Counted from the stretch's first letter, positions 1 through 13,031 are shown. The stretch: 64,000 nucleotides of DNA from Rhypophila decipiens (GCA_033297075.1 MU858202.1:1-64000), one strand, 5' to 3'. Notes: generated from the sequence alone by a model not told the origin. Made by a program: numbers and translations.

Positions 1-3000
1 ACACACAATTCTAAGGCTGGCTTGCAGCTTAGAATTTGGCATCCTTTTTAAGGAGGTTTGGCCTAGTGGTGTGGTTCTAGATTCCCAAATCGTCATAGAA
101 CTTATCCTACACTGAGTCATAGCACTGCAATGGCATCCAGTTCAACATAAGTATATATATATTAAGTTTTATTATATTTTTAAGCGAATCTAAGCCTTTT
201 GAATAGATATACGTTATATGGTTTTTATTATAGCCTTGAGTAAAGTACTAGTAATGGGAATACGCTTGCGAAAATTTAGTGCGGGGAACTTTAACTAATA
301 TACCTAAAAGGGTTAGATACTATTGATTTATTTGGGGGATATAGTCGATTTAGTTGGAGCGAGTAGATACGGTATGCCAAGGGACCCTAGATGTTGTGAG
401 GTGTTACTAAGATCGATCGTCGAGTGGTCTTTCGTGGACTCGTGGGACTTGCCCCTGAAAATCCCCACATAATTACGGAGGATGTACACGTGTACCCACC
501 CACGGACGCCCGTAATAACGGTACACTAGGAACAAACTCCCAGGAACGGCGCGGGAAGGCAAGCTTGGTGAGATGATGACCTGGTGGTTTAGCTCGGGAA
601 TAAAACGATCTGTGTCTGTGTGGTAACGGAGAATTAGATAGTCTACCTCCATAGAAATATGGAGGAAGCTACAAACAGGCCTTTCCGTAATCCGTGCTGA
701 GCGTCGGTGATACAGTCAGATCTCGCGGTTACAAGAAACAAGAGCCAGGAGGGCTGATATCGCTGTCGATAATTAACAAGTAACAATATCAAGCCGATAC
801 CCGTCTTCCCCTGCGTGCGGGCAGCTGCATAGATACTGCATGCAAATTACCCATCAATGCTGGTTGGATATACGGGATAAAGATTTTCGGATTTCTCCCC
901 TGCCGTAGATGAAGAATTCGAGCCCAGGCAAATTCCGTGATCGGTTGTTGTCTTGGTTTGCTCTTTTTTCCACAAACCTGGGAAGCACTTACATGCACGT
1001 GTGTGGGCCAGAAACAACGTCGATAGAAAGATGGGATGTATTGTTGCGGCCGCACCACCGATGCTACAGTAGTAACCGCGTCCGTTCCGTACCTGAAGGT
1101 GTACTGTACTATATGGGGAAAAGGAGTCGTCGAATGGTTGTTGATGTTGTGGCGTGGATGGTTTCCCAATATGCACGCTTCTCGTAACGAGTCGGGTTCT
1201 CGGAGCGGTGCCTTATCCAACCAAGAGTTCCGCGTCTCTGTCAGGATTTGTGAATGTATTCATTTCGTCCAAGTCGAGTCCTGAATATGCAATACCCCTG
1301 ACTGGCAACCCTCATGGCTGCATGCTGGCACACTTACACGTGTAATCAGATGGCCGCCCTCGAACGCCATGCGGAACACGATCTCGAACAACTCAGCACC
1401 CAAGGAGATAACAAATAAAAGAATTGTGAGAAATGACGATATGCAAGGTACAAGGTACCTCTGATAGCAATGGATGAGAGCAAGCCATATCCATGAAGTA
1501 CGGATACACCAACTTCAATCGACATTCAAAAGGGGAGTCTGGCGTCGTCGTCTTGGCGCTTCCCGATTTCGTTCTTGTGTGCGTCGATCAGCAAGCATCC
1601 TCCTCGTTCCCGGCAGCTTTTATGCTACAATCCGCTCGCTCCTACGATGCCGCCTGAAATATCAACACAATGGATGATATCTCAGCAAGCGGGAACCTGG
1701 AGCCGTGGAGCGGCTGGGCCCTGGCGTTGCTGGGAATATCTCTGGACGACAATGGATGATCAACAAATACCCGGTTTGGTTCCGTGCCGTGTCGAAATTC
1801 GCGGCTGGGCCCGCCTGGCGGTATTATATGTATCGTGATATCGTCCATCCTAATAACTTTGATGTTGTCCTTGTCGTATACGAAGACCGCAAGAACGCCC
1901 GGCATTAAAAGAGGCACAGGTGGCGCCCGTCAACTTGACATTCTTGAGATGCAACCTCTCTCGAACGTGCCTGATGTGTAAATCAGATTGCACACCTTCT
2001 GTGAGTGATTCTTCGAGTCGAATCTGCGAAAGAGATGGTAATTTTCACCCCTAATTATGGATACAATCTCCAGTTCGTATCTGTAGATTGCCAATCACCC
2101 CATAACGGTTTCAATGATTTCCCTTGGACGTTCGAAACGCCCAGCGTTCTGGGTTGGCCGCTTTCCTAGTGCACAGTAGCGTCCCGTATTGTGGCGTTCT
2201 GTGGTTTTGGTTTTCATGTCGTAGCATCCCGAACTGGGTTTGGGAGAGAGCGACACTCTTCCGTATACGGTCGAGTCGCGTGAAGAGAATTCATGGTAGG
2301 ACATATGAGGTGCTGGTTCACAACAGAATCCGCTTTGTTGTTTTGGGTTCCTGGAGCTGCTCGAGAGAAAGAATAATTTGCATCCATACATGCATGTGTA
2401 GGGAGGTGAGATACAGGTACCCGGTACGTACTGTAATATACTCTGTACTGCAAAATACATACAATGGCAGGGCAGGCAGGGGCACAGGGGCGTGTAGAGA
2501 GCGTGCCGCACCTGCTGCAAGCTCTTGCAGGGTTCCAGCTTTAGGCCTAAATGCAGCATGCAGACGGGAAGCAGACCCAAGAGCCAAGCGAATTGTACTA
2601 GAATCCAGTGGACAAAAAGTGACTGGATGGGGTCCGTCGAGAAAAATGTGTCGGGCGGTCAGTTACGGATAGTGCAAAGAACGCCAAAACCGTGACCCTT
2701 TAACACGCGACTGGATCTCCTTTTGTTTGTTGACCACCTCGTTCAGTTGAATTTCTGTATCTTCTTTGGGTGGTCCGAGTTGAAGAGTCTTTATTCTTAC
2801 TTGGAGTCTGTCTCTCTCTTTTTCAACCCGTCCCCTCGTTGTCGATCCTCCTCCACTATTTTTCTCCCGTCCGGACCCTTAATTTTTCTCTCTTGCCCGC
2901 TCTCGGTCCCCGGCGTCTGTTCGGTTGTTAGGCGATTTAGCCTTCTCCAAGTCAAACGAAAACCCCTCTCGTATCCAACACCACACATATCAACAGATTT

Positions 3001-3416
3001 GTTTCAGAACACCCGTCAAAAGCTACTCATGCTTTGACAAGGTCCAGACTCGACGTCGTTACTTACTGCCGCCGCAATTAGCAAGTCACACGGGACAGAT
3101 CAAGACTGAATACCCTTTCAAGCCTCTCACGGGACACACTCGCCGTGTTGTTTGCCGCTACTGTGAGATCGAAAAGCCGTTAGACCGCTAAACGCTACAA
3201 CAACATAGCTCCCGCCTCGAACCATCAACGGGCAACGGTTGCAACGAAGGAGCGGTAATCGGTCGGCCAAAGATACCTTTTCCCTTTCAGTACCGTATCG
3301 AGCCGGAAAGAAGCCCAGAGAATTGGGAGCGGACAAGATACAATCGTCGACGAAATCCCGGTCCGACGACCTGTACTTCGGCCGGCGAGACTCGGTCGAG
3401 CTCGCCGTGGTATGTC
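1..3416. other. left-edge region with no recognised gene
   Basis: No reading frame here resembles a family I know; both strands carry only short overlapping frames with no coherent splice model. The first ~420 bases are clearly AT-rich (for example the TATATATA runs near 155-245) and could be the edge of a decayed repeat. GC content rises after about 420. The last ~700 bases, from about 2,710, are pyrimidine-rich with CT runs. They read as the promoter and 5' leader of the DENN gene that begins at 3417. Confidence 0.5.
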
Positions 3417-6400
3417 ATGGACAACTCCTCGACGCCTCTCGCCGACTACTTTTGGATTGCCGGTGTAGAGAATATATCATATGACGACGGTTACGAGGCT
3501 GAAGATGTCCCCACAAACGGCGTCCAGCTGGAGGAGACAATCATCGAGGATGGCGAAGGCGAGGCGGGAGAAGAAGTCGACGCTGATACATCGGTAGTGT
3601 CGTCCCCGCGTGCTACTGCTCGTCACTCGCGCCAGAATTCGGGCAACCGCCTCTCTCAATTGTCCAAGCTTTCTGTCCAACTTTCCCTCTCCGGGGACGG
3701 CCGACCTGCAGATGACACGGATGGGAATACGACCAGCAATCGAAGCAGTGCAACCATACGTCCTGTGCCCCCGCCCAACAGCAATAACTCGGCTGGTACC
3801 AATGGAATCACAGGAGCTATCAATGGTAGCTCCTTAGGCCACTTCATTGGTCAGGATGGCTTCCTCCAGGACTTCGATTTCGACAAGGCCTTGTTCAAGT
3901 TTGCTGCCGAACGCGAGAACTTTCTGGACGACTTGACCTTCAGCGCTGGCGCAAAGATACAGTCCAGGCCTCCCATGGTGAATCCGAGGGCTGAGAAGCT
4001 CAAGGTTGAAGACAACGAGGCAAGCGGAAGGAAGAGCCCGCTGAAGAGTATTCGCGGTAGCATCCGACGCAAGATCAGTTTTAGGGAGATGACCAGTGCT
4101 AGGAAGCAGCCACTTACTCCCAAAGCAGGTAAATAATTGCGCCCTCTGAATATATATCTTATGTAGTGCTGGGAAACTGACAATGCACATCAGCTTCGAT
4201 TCGAACAGCCAAGCGCCTTAGCAATTACAACTCCGTAATACCTCCCCCCGAACCTCTGAACACGGACCCTGACATGCACCCGCTCAAGAGACGCTTCGAG
4301 CCTGTACTACTTGACAGATACCCTTCCCGGGACGCAACCGTAGACGAGCTATCTAGGAGAGGCAAGTTTCCTGATTATGTGCCCATGTTTGCCTTCCCCA
4401 ACGATATTCAAATTGTATCCTCGGATGATCGCCCACGCTCAACATGGCACGGCTTCACCATGACTTCGGATGACAATTCCAAGATCTATGGCATCACTAT
4501 AATCGTCTGGACAGCCCTCGAGCCCGTGGTGGCCGAAAAGGTCGAAAAGCGGTGTGAGCAATGGAGACAAAGGCACATGACCAACGAGGAGCGGGAGCTC
4601 GCAGCCAGCTTGGGCGTCCGCCTCGCAGCAGAGCGTGCTCACCTATCACAACTCCTCGCCAAGTTGCCAACAGTGCCGTCAGGATCATCGGCTCGAGAGA
4701 CGCTGGATGAACAAATCAGCTCGGTGGAGGAGAAAATCACCTTGATGACCGAGATGCTAAGGCCACTACGCCATGGTGCCGCTTCTAAGATCGACGGTCT
4801 CACGGCTGGCGAGACGGGGCTATGGGCACCTCGGGCCTTCGGCATCTTGGGCAGAGATGTCACCCGTATGTCGTTCTGGAAAGAATGGCTCAGGGCCGTC
4901 ATTGTCCCCATGACAGACGGTGCTATCCTGCGGGTGCCAGCCAGCTCCCCCAAGGTCGGGCGTTGGCAGCCTCTGGAGCGCTACGTCGTCAACCTGTGCA
5001 CCGAGGCGTTTAGTCCTCTTAGTTCCAAGACCCAGGTCGAGTTGGGTGTGCGTGAGCTCCGGCTCTACGCTCGCAAGGAGGCTCTCAACGAGTTGCCTGG
5101 ATCCCGAACGATCGACATATATGCTTTGTTCAGGTGCTTGTCCCTGGAGAATATCGTGCTCCTGTTCGAGCATGCCATGTCCGAGTCACGAATTATCTTT
5201 TTATCTTCCTATACGGGCATGTTGCACCTTGCGTGTCATGCTTTGGCCAGCCTCCTCTATCCTCTGAAGTGGGCGAGCATATTCATCCCCGTTCTTCCAG
5301 CTCGACTGCTTTCAGCCCTGGAGGCACCTTGTCCTTATATCGTTGGCGTGGAGAGAAGGTTTGAGAATATCGAATTCCCAGAAGACGACTACGTTTTGGT
5401 GGACCTTGATCACGACAGCGTCGACGCGACAGGGGCGCCAGTGAGTCTTCCTCGGCAACACCGGCGAAAGCTCATATCCCTACTCCAAATTGCCGCTCCC
5501 CACAGGCTGCGTTACGGGGTGGCAAGCGGCGCTCCTCCATACGCGATTGAGGCATTTCCCTACGACGCATTCTCGTGCGAAAACGAAGCCTTGTTCAATC
5601 CAAATCCGTTGGAGAACTCGCTGGGTAAGTGGGTGACGCAGAACTCGTCTACCTTTGGCGAGCCCGACCCAGCCGAGGCGATCAAGCCACCACTCTTCAA
5701 CGCATTCTCACAGGCCAAGGTCGACTACTCTAAACCCGACCATCGGCCCCCTACGAGCAAATCATCAAAGGGCAGCCCACCATCGTCAGTATCACCCCAT
5801 TCGATCAACTTCCCCCCCATGCCCACCACGCCTATATCCCGGACGGACTCTGGATTCTCCCAGACCTTGAGAGAGAAGCGATCGGGCCATTTTGACGATA
5901 AATCTCGACGTAGTTCCTCGTTCGGGATCGAAAAGCACCCGCCACTCCACAGGCCCAGCCTTCCTTTCCTCAACGGACATGCGCAGAACCTGTCCATTTC
6001 GTCCATCTCCATCGACTCGCAGTCATCTTTCGGTGGCTATGCGCCATCAACATATGCTCAGTCTACCATCGCGGCGTCCACTATCATGCCGAACATGCTT
6101 ATGCAGCCTGTTCGCAACACGGACACCACCGTCTGGGTGGAGGGACACTGCTTTGAATGGACCACCAGCGAAACAAGCTCATCGTGTACTATTTGCGATG
6201 AACGATCAGAGGGAGATGGCCTCTTCAAGTGTAACGGTTGCGGTTGCTTAGCCCATAATCGCTGCCTAGGCCATGTATCTTTGGTATGTGCACAGGCTTT
6301 CCACCCAGAACGCGTCAGGGCAGCTTTTGTTCGTTGTTTGGCAAGTCTGCTCTACACGTATAGGAAGTATCTCGGACGTCCGAACAAGAACCAGAAAACG

Positions 6401-7013
6401 AGCGGGCAACTCTATGCGTTTGATATGGATGGGTTTATTAGGAGTCTGCCTTACGATCAACAGGACTACGCCATGATGATGAGGGACACACAGGGTACGT
6501 AATTTCCCCCCATACCAGAGATTTGTTGGTCAAGTCAGCTAATTGGACCTAGCATTTAATGAATTCATCCACGAACGGGAGCGGAACCCACCCTCGGAAC
6601 CCTCGATTCGTTTCTTTGACGAGATTCTCCTCGCCAAGCGAGCTCGAGGGCGGCCGGGACTGTCGGTCGGCCTGTCTCGCCTCTCGACCCTCAGAGCCTC
6701 GCACGGAGCATCCATCGGCTACGGTGCACCGAGACCGGCCAAAATCCCCAGCTATCTGAGCGACACCTCGGATCACTTGTGGAGGACTGCGTCGGTGCCC
6801 GTCCCTTCGGCTAAATTCGCCGGGGATTACAGGGCGGTTGTTACCAGAGTGCCTGCGAGGCTGGACCCTTCGCTGATGAAGGAGCCGCGGGCGATTCAGG
6901 GCGTGCCCAGGCCTGAGCAAGCGAAGACGGGCGGGCGCTTTCCAAGAAAGCAGGTGCCCAGCATGCTCGGGCCACCGACGCCGGATTTCAATGTTAATAA
7001 CTTTGGAACATGA
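3417..7013 (+). CDS. DENN-domain protein with a C1 zinc domain
   Basis: Exons 3417-4128, 4194-6494 and 6553-7013 give 1157 residues; both introns have canonical GTAAAT/GTACGT donors and AG acceptors and keep frame. DENN proteins are usually guanine-nucleotide exchange factors for Rab GTPases in membrane traffic. The order is an acidic, Ser-rich N-terminus (1-260), uDENN (about 265-345, starting at the PLKRRFEP stretch), a coiled insert with EKVEKRCEQWRQR, core DENN (about 445-647, including ALFRCLSLENIVLLFEHAM and LYPLKWASIFIPVLPA), a low-complexity Ser/Pro linker, a C1-type zinc domain (about 889-940, H-x12-C-x2-C then CNGCGC...H..C), and dDENN (about 942-1035), which the second intron splits. 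The C1 domain suggests diacylglycerol or lipid recruitment, but zinc-ligand spacing was judged by eye and lipid binding is inference. The start is the first ATG before the acidic segment. The Rab target is unknown. Confidence 0.9.
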
Positions 7014-8300
7014 ACCAGCACACTGATATAGTAAATGGAATGGTCGGAGGGAAACTGAAGTTTTTTTGGTTGTCTTTTTTGCTTTGGGACGGACAAGTAG
7101 GTTTAGGTAGCGGGTTGTATTAGTAAGAAAGGCTTTGCAAACATGCAAATTGCACATTCAATGGAGTCTGGAGGGAAGGGGACAGCAAATAAATACATGG
7201 GATGGATATAATCCGCATTGAAAATTGGCATTGGTCTTTGATTTCCTTTTCTTTGGCTTTGTTTGGGGAATCGGAATCGAAGGACGGACAAACACAGACA
7301 GAATATCCAGACATACAGACGAAACGAAGCTTTCTTGCTGTTTGTTGTCCGCTACTATAACAAGTTGTAATATAAATTATTATATCTCTTTCGTCCCTTT
7401 TTTCTGGCTGATATAGGTGCCGGTGCGTGGGTGCAAAGGCGCGAACATTGGGTATTTGTGAAATACAGGTCGTTTGGACACTTGCCGCGGCTGACTGGCC
7501 GTCACATCAGATTGCTATTGGTACATACATCGATGAAAATACCCTCCACCTCGAACTTGCATAAATGGGCATACCAGAACCCACACATCAACGTTGATAT
7601 GTGATGCAGAGTTGACGAAACACGCCACAATGGCCCATCTCCCCACTACTTGAAACCTTTCTTTTGTCCGTAAAAGGGTACACGTCTATTCAGCGGAATA
7701 TCAGCGTATCCGAGGTCAGCGGTTCGAACCCGCTCAGGGGCAATCTTTTTGCTGGTCTGGCTGGCTGGCTGTTATGCCTGTCCTTTTTCCCTGGGAAGCT
7801 TAACCTCGCCTATCCTGTCGGTGAGCGGTAAGTTAACGGTTTATACAAGGTGCATGATTCTAGCCTTGGGGCATGTCTGATATTTCTCAAATTTAGTATA
7901 CTACTATCCATAGTGATATGTGTAGTACCCGATATAATAGTTGGTCATATCACCTGAACAGCGCGCTCTTAGTGGTAGGAGGGAGTACGTCGACCTGGTC
8001 CTCTTCTATCATGCTGGGATGTCTTGGTCGCGGTAAACCGTTGTAGTACAGCTCGCCCATTAGGGCCATAGGTATTTCATTCAGCAGCTCACTCTGTTGA
8101 GTTCGGACTAGTACACGCTCTTCTTTGCAATTTCTTTTATCCATGTCTCTTTACTTCTTCTTGACCGCCAACATCACACGGTAGGTAGGTAGGTCACACG
8201 ATCCGAAAACCAAACAGCAGTCCACTGTCAGCGGATATCTTCGTCCCCCTTTCGCAACCCAACCCTGACAAGTTGAGAGGGGGGAAAACAGTTCCCATTT
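7014..8300. other. intergenic region between DENN gene and YPI1
   Basis: Convergent 3' ends face each other here. The only structured element I see is a tRNA 3'-half-like sequence at about 7700-7750, listed separately. Several short frames exist but none has a recognisable product or splice partner. The sequence near 8180 contains a short TAGG repeat. Confidence 0.5.
7700..7750 (+). pseudogene. tRNA 3'-half remnant with intact B box
   Basis: Positions 7718-7734 form a perfect T arm: a 5-bp stem AGCGG/CCGCT around the 7-nt loop TTCGAAC, with the B box GGTTCGAACCC. It is followed by a 7-nt acceptor-like strand CAGGGGC plus A at 7735-7742, and then a T5 tract at 7746-7750 typical of a Pol III stop. 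No GCCCCTG partner strand, no A box and no proper D or anticodon arm is present in the ~100 bases upstream. A weak CGGA/TCCG pairing around 7693-7712 has an 11-base loop. This looks like a truncated or scrambled tRNA gene, or a tRNA-derived fragment, rather than a functional gene. Confidence 0.55.
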
Positions 8301-8905
8301 TTATTTTCCAGTTCCGGGATTCTCATCCTTTAGCTTCGGTGGTTTCGGGACCCGTTCATAGGCGTTGGGACTTGGTTTTCGTTTTGACGAGCCACCGCCG
8401 TCCTTGTCTCCTCGTCTTTTCTTGCGGCCGTGGCTATGGCCATTACAGTCGTGATCATGGTTACCGGCTTTCTTTTTTCCCTTGCTACTGCCGCTTGGCT
8501 GTGCACCTTCTCTCCTTCCCCTGTCGTGGCCGGAGTCGGAGTCGGAATCAGATGAGCTCGAGTCGGAGGATGAAGAGTCGTCGCTGGATTCGTCTACTGC
8601 TTTTGGGCGGTGGTATATACAGCATACTGTGAAGCGGAAGTAAACATGTGTCAGTGGGCGGTCGTTGATAAGGGGCTTCAGTGGAAGGGGAAAGAGGCCG
8701 TACCTTTTGAACTTTTCCGCCCGAGACCTTCATTGTCGACGACGTCCTCGCTCCATGTTACTGACCGGCCGTCGGGGACGTGCGCGCCACGGAGTCGGAG
8801 GATGGCTTGTGTTTCGGTTGTGGTTGTCGGTGTCGTCGTTTGTACCTGCGTCTGGGTCTGTGGTTGTTGCTGCCGCTGCCCTTCTTGTCGGACGGAGGAG
8901 GCCAT
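8301..8905 (-). CDS. YPI1: Ypi1/inhibitor-3 type regulator of protein phosphatase 1
   Basis: Exons 8905-8704 and 8626-8301 (minus strand) encode 175 residues. The intron 8703-8627 (GTACGG...CAG) splits the signature so that exon 1 ends in RKSSK and exon 2 begins VCCIYHRP. Ypi1 (PPP1R11 in animals) binds the PP1 catalytic subunit Glc7 and regulates its nuclear functions. The diagnostic run is ILRLRG, then SVTWSEDVVDNEG, then KSSKVCCIYHRP. The SVTW element sits where the PP1-docking RVxF-like motif lies in the family. The N-terminus is Gln/Thr-rich. The C-terminus has a Ser/Asp run, a His/Asp-rich patch (HDHDCNGHSHG) followed by basic KKRR, and ends PPKLKDENPGTGK. The ATG lies directly before the Gln-rich N-terminus. 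Confidence 0.92.
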
Positions 8906-10231
8906 TCTGACGGGGTCTTATGTTGGTATCCGAGAATTGTTGGTGGTCTCGCCGGTCGGGAAATCTGTGGTAGTGGCTCTCTCGATAGGGATTTAAATCT
9001 TGTCCTCTGAATACGGCGGTTGCTTCCTTGATGTCTTGTGATTTGTACGAAACTTGGGTTGATGGAAAGCACTTAGGGGTAGGTTTTGGCTGAGGAATCC
9101 GATCGACCGACCGACCCCACGTCATGTCAAGGCACAGGCTGTGGTGGGGCAAAAACTGATCGCCGGACCGCCCTGACGGGACGGCGGATGCGGCACCCCT
9201 GCTCACGGGTAGACCCCTGGTCCCCACATTGTGCTTGTGATTAGTAATAATCGCAACGTTGTGTATTGCTGGCTAACCGATTCGGGATCATCTCACTTAC
9301 ACTTCATCTCCTCAACGGATAGTGCACCTTTGATATGTCTCTCAACTACTTGCTTCTACTCCCATGATTGTTTGTAGGAGTACATTTTCATAGTCTTCAT
9401 CGTATTCACCCTTCTTGTCTACTCACCGTGAAATAACGGCCGTCCATCTTCAGCCTCCCGCGTGCCTTCGCTTGAGCTCCGGACCGGTGTGGAAAGACCA
9501 CGACGGCAGAGTCTTGATCGGTATATACTAACAGTGACGGAGGTATCCATATTTTATCAAGATTATCTATCGCGAGCATCAACCAGGATCAATCGAGAGG
9601 ATGAGTCGCTGCGTCATCTTGGAGCGGAAGATCGAAGAAGGAGCTTGAAGCAAAATGTAATCTGGTAAGACTGATATGGCCAGACGTGGTATCATGTCCA
9701 CTCTTGGGCTTGTTCCCAGAGTGTACTACATCATGTCGACGGTTAGGTGATTCCCGCTTGGCGATTCTGTTTGATGGTGTTGCAGATATTCACGGCTGCC
9801 CAACATTTGGGTGACGTCAAAGTCAAGTGGCAGTCACACAGCAGATGGGAACGACGCATCAGAAGGTGCAACTAGCCAGCGTGACCGCAAACAACAAATC
9901 GGGCCATATCCGTGGGTGAGGGAAGGATGAAGCATCTACCTATGGTTCCATGGCACTCTCGGTCTCTCTCTTAGTGTTTCCACGCCGTGACTTGCCCTTG
10001 CTTTCAGTTTTGTTGCTTCTTTTCATCCCATCAAGCTGTGTCGGGATGCCTGTCTTGCGCTCCTGTCAAAAGTTGACGGGCTCAAATGATTCCTTCCCCC
10101 GCTCCTGCCCTCTACCACTTTGAGTTTTACTGCTCGCCTTTCCCTTCCTCTCACGACCGCAATTCCTTCCAAAACCGGAACCTTTTGATCTTCCAAGATC
10201 TCCGTACCCGATCTATCCCCACAGGTTTGAA
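8906..10231. other. intergenic promoter region of YPI1 and the DUF726 gene
   Basis: The two genes diverge from this 1.3-kb stretch. A minus-strand frame running from about 9227 into YPI1 is out of frame with it and has no family resemblance. Nothing else was recognised. The 150 bases before the DUF726 start are pyrimidine-rich, as usual for a fungal 5' leader. Confidence 0.5.
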
Positions 10232-12619
10232 ATGGCAGGCACGACCGAACGACTGGCAATGGCGGACACTCTCAAGGACGTTGACCCACAGGACGGTGCT
10301 TCTGCTACCGATCCGCCCGGCATCAAAGTTCCAGCTTCACCGGTCGGATCATCTTCTCCAACATCCCAACAATCGCCCTCTGACGAACACAGCTCCGAAA
10401 TGGCTCCGGGTGGCAGACAGAGACCCATTACCCCCAAACGCGAGGCTGACTTCAGTTCTTTGCTCACCGCTGGCGAGAAGACAGAGCTCCTATCACTGAT
10501 TAACAAGGTCAATGACCATCTTCAGAAGCAGATCACGCAGGTATTCGATTCGACCTGCGTGGAGGAGACGACCAAGCCAGCTCGTGTGAACTTCTGGAGT
10601 GGACTTCCGTCTCGCCTGCGAGATCTCAACATCATCAAACCACACGCACAGTGCCCGAGAAATGGCAACAATGGCAGATCGATCGCACCGCAGAAGGAGA
10701 ACCTGAACCCGTCCCTCCAAAGCGCCCCATCCTCAGACAACCAGGCTTCTGATCAAGCTCCTGATGGCTCAGCCGGCCAGGCAGCGGACACGCTCCCCCC
10801 TCGACTCCAAGAGCTCAAGAAAGAAGCATTGGCACATTTCAAGAAGTGGCAGGCAGCTGTCAACAAGAGAGTGGCTGACATATCGGTTAAGAAGACCGGT
10901 GATGCCCAGAATGCTCAGAATCCAGGCCCAGGTACTCGACGAGGAGCCCAAGCCAAGCCCCCTTTCAACAGAGGAAATCGAGCCAACGCCGCCCCCAAGA
11001 CATCGCTCACCGAGCACGACTTCAGCTTGTCGAAGCACTACACCCCAATCCCAACCTCGCTGTCCTCTCTGCCACTGGAGAAGAAGACTCTGTTGCTCCA
11101 TGCCCTCCTGCTCTTGTTTCTATCTCTTGAGAACTACACAGCCTACACTCGCTTACTGTTGCTACACATTGCTTCCTCGCTACACCTGCCTCTCCGCGCA
11201 TTGGCCGAGGATGAGGTCCGAGTAGCGAAGAGCCTGTCTCAGATCGCGAAAGACGTTCCCGCAGACGAAGTCATGCAGAAGAAGGCCGAGGAAGGGAAGA
11301 GCTCCAAGAAATGGAAGATTGGACTGGCAAGCATTGCTGGAGCAGCCGTCATTGGTATTGCTGGTGGCCTAGCCGCACCGCTTGTAGCAGCAGGCATTGG
11401 GTCTGTTCTCGGTGGGATCGGCCTGGGAGGGAGTGCTACCGCAAGTCTCCTCGGAGCAATGGCCGAGAGCGGCTTGATTGTAGGTGCTCTGTTTGGCATC
11501 TACGGCGCGAGAGCAACCGGAAAGGCAATGGAGCAATACACCAAAGACATTGACGACTTTGCTTTCATCCCGCTGCGTGGTTCTATCGGCCAAGATCTCG
11601 AGATCGGCAAAATCGAGCCCGACTGCCGCCGTTTGCGAGTTGTGATCGGCATCAGTGGATGGTTGGACGAGGCGAATGATGTCACCAACCCTTGGAGGAT
11701 GCTTGGAGAGCAGAATGAGGTCTACGGCCTCAAATGGGAAGCCGACTCCCTCCTCAAAATGGGAACTGCCATGGAGACGGTTCTCCGAAGCGCAGCCTGG
11801 CCCACGGCGAGAAAGGAAATCACTACCCAAACAAGTACGTCCCCATCGAGCCCTTGTTGAGCCTATTATCGGACTTCAGACTAACTGTGAATACTACTAG
11901 TTCATGAGAGCTTGCGAAATGCCATCTGGCCACTTGGGCTTCTAAAGATCAGCAAGATCATTGACAATGCATGGAGCGTGGTGATGGTCAGGGCCGACAA
12001 GGCCGGTGCCATCCTGGCGGACATCATCATGAACAAGGTACAGGGTGAGCGGGGGGTCACACTAATCGGATACAGCATCGGAGCTCGCGTTATTTACGCC
12101 TGTCTGATGTGTCTGGCCGAGAGGAGAGCCTTTGGACTTGTCGAAAATGCCGTCTTGATGGGAACGCCCGCCCCGTCCGGGGCCCATGTGTGGTGCGCAA
12201 TGAAGAGCGTTGTTTCCGGACGGCTCGTCAACGTATATTCCGAAAACGACTGTATACTGGGATTCTTATATCGAACCAGTAGCATCCAGTATGGTGTGGC
12301 CGGCTTGGAGCGAATCGACGGGATTGACGGTATCGAAAACGTGGATGTTTCTGCTAAGATCAGTAGCCACATGAGATACCGTTACCTCGTTGGAAGCATT
12401 CTGAGGCACATCGGCTGGGAGGATATCGACGGGCCTCAGGTGTCGGTGGACGAAGAAACACTCTTTGGGATGGAGGAGAAGAGCCGCGAGCGAGAAAGAA
12501 GGCGGAATGCGATTGATAATGCCGCCGAGAAGAAGGAGCTGGAGGAAGAGGCCAAAAGGGGGAAGAAGAAGGAACAGGAACCCATCCGCACCAGACTTAG
12601 GAAGAACAAGCGAAGATAG
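10232..12619 (+). CDS. DUF726 (TMCO4-like) alpha/beta-hydrolase-fold membrane protein
   Basis: Exons 10232-11834 and 11901-12619 join in frame to give 773 residues; the intron is 66 nt with GTACGT...TAG. The family (yeast YFL034W-like, animal TMCO4) has membrane segments followed by an alpha/beta-hydrolase-like domain; its substrate is not established. A disordered Ser/Pro/Gln-rich N-terminus runs to about residue 270. There follows a helical block (LLLHALLLLFLSLENYTAYT), a Gly/Ala-rich membrane segment around 370-420 (IGLASIAGAAVIGIAGGLAA), and the hydrolase-like core. The nucleophile-elbow motif GYSIGAR carries Ser593, just before a strand and then VLMGTPAPSG. The C-terminus is a highly charged Lys/Glu/Arg helix ending KNKRR. 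Function beyond the fold is inference. Confidence 0.9.
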
Positions 12620-13031
12620 GCAGGACTGGTTCAGCTGGCTGGAGTCTCGAAGGGGTTATGGGTTATCAGTATGGGATATACATGTTATTGTCCCTCGCGT
12701 GGGAAAGCTCACAGATATGCATCTTTATCAAGAGAATGGGGACGGTGGAATCATTATATACGCCCTTGGATTAAACTTCTCTAGATAGTTGTTATTTTTA
12801 GTCAAACAAGGCCTTGCAAGATTTACCTTGTGCGTATTGTTTCCTCGGGATGGTCTCTTACTCTAATGAAGGCAATATGTCTTGTCCTGTCCTGTCCGGG
12901 CTGTGGATCATGCTCCCCTCGTCGTCTTGTTTCTTGATACAAGTCACAAGGTTCGCTGATATGAGGAACGTTTTGAGGATCTTCATTCAAACTACGTCTA
13001 GCATCGTGCCAGTCCTCGAGTTCAGTTTCTC
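12620..13031. other. convergent 3' intergenic region
   Basis: This 412-bp region lies between two converging genes and presumably holds both 3' UTRs. I see no conserved frame or structured RNA. Confidence 0.5.

Noticed and set aside
2095..2672. Overlapping 161- and 182-codon frames in the left region
   Set aside because: Both are rich in Arg, Cys and Ser typical of random frames in GC-rich DNA and match no family.
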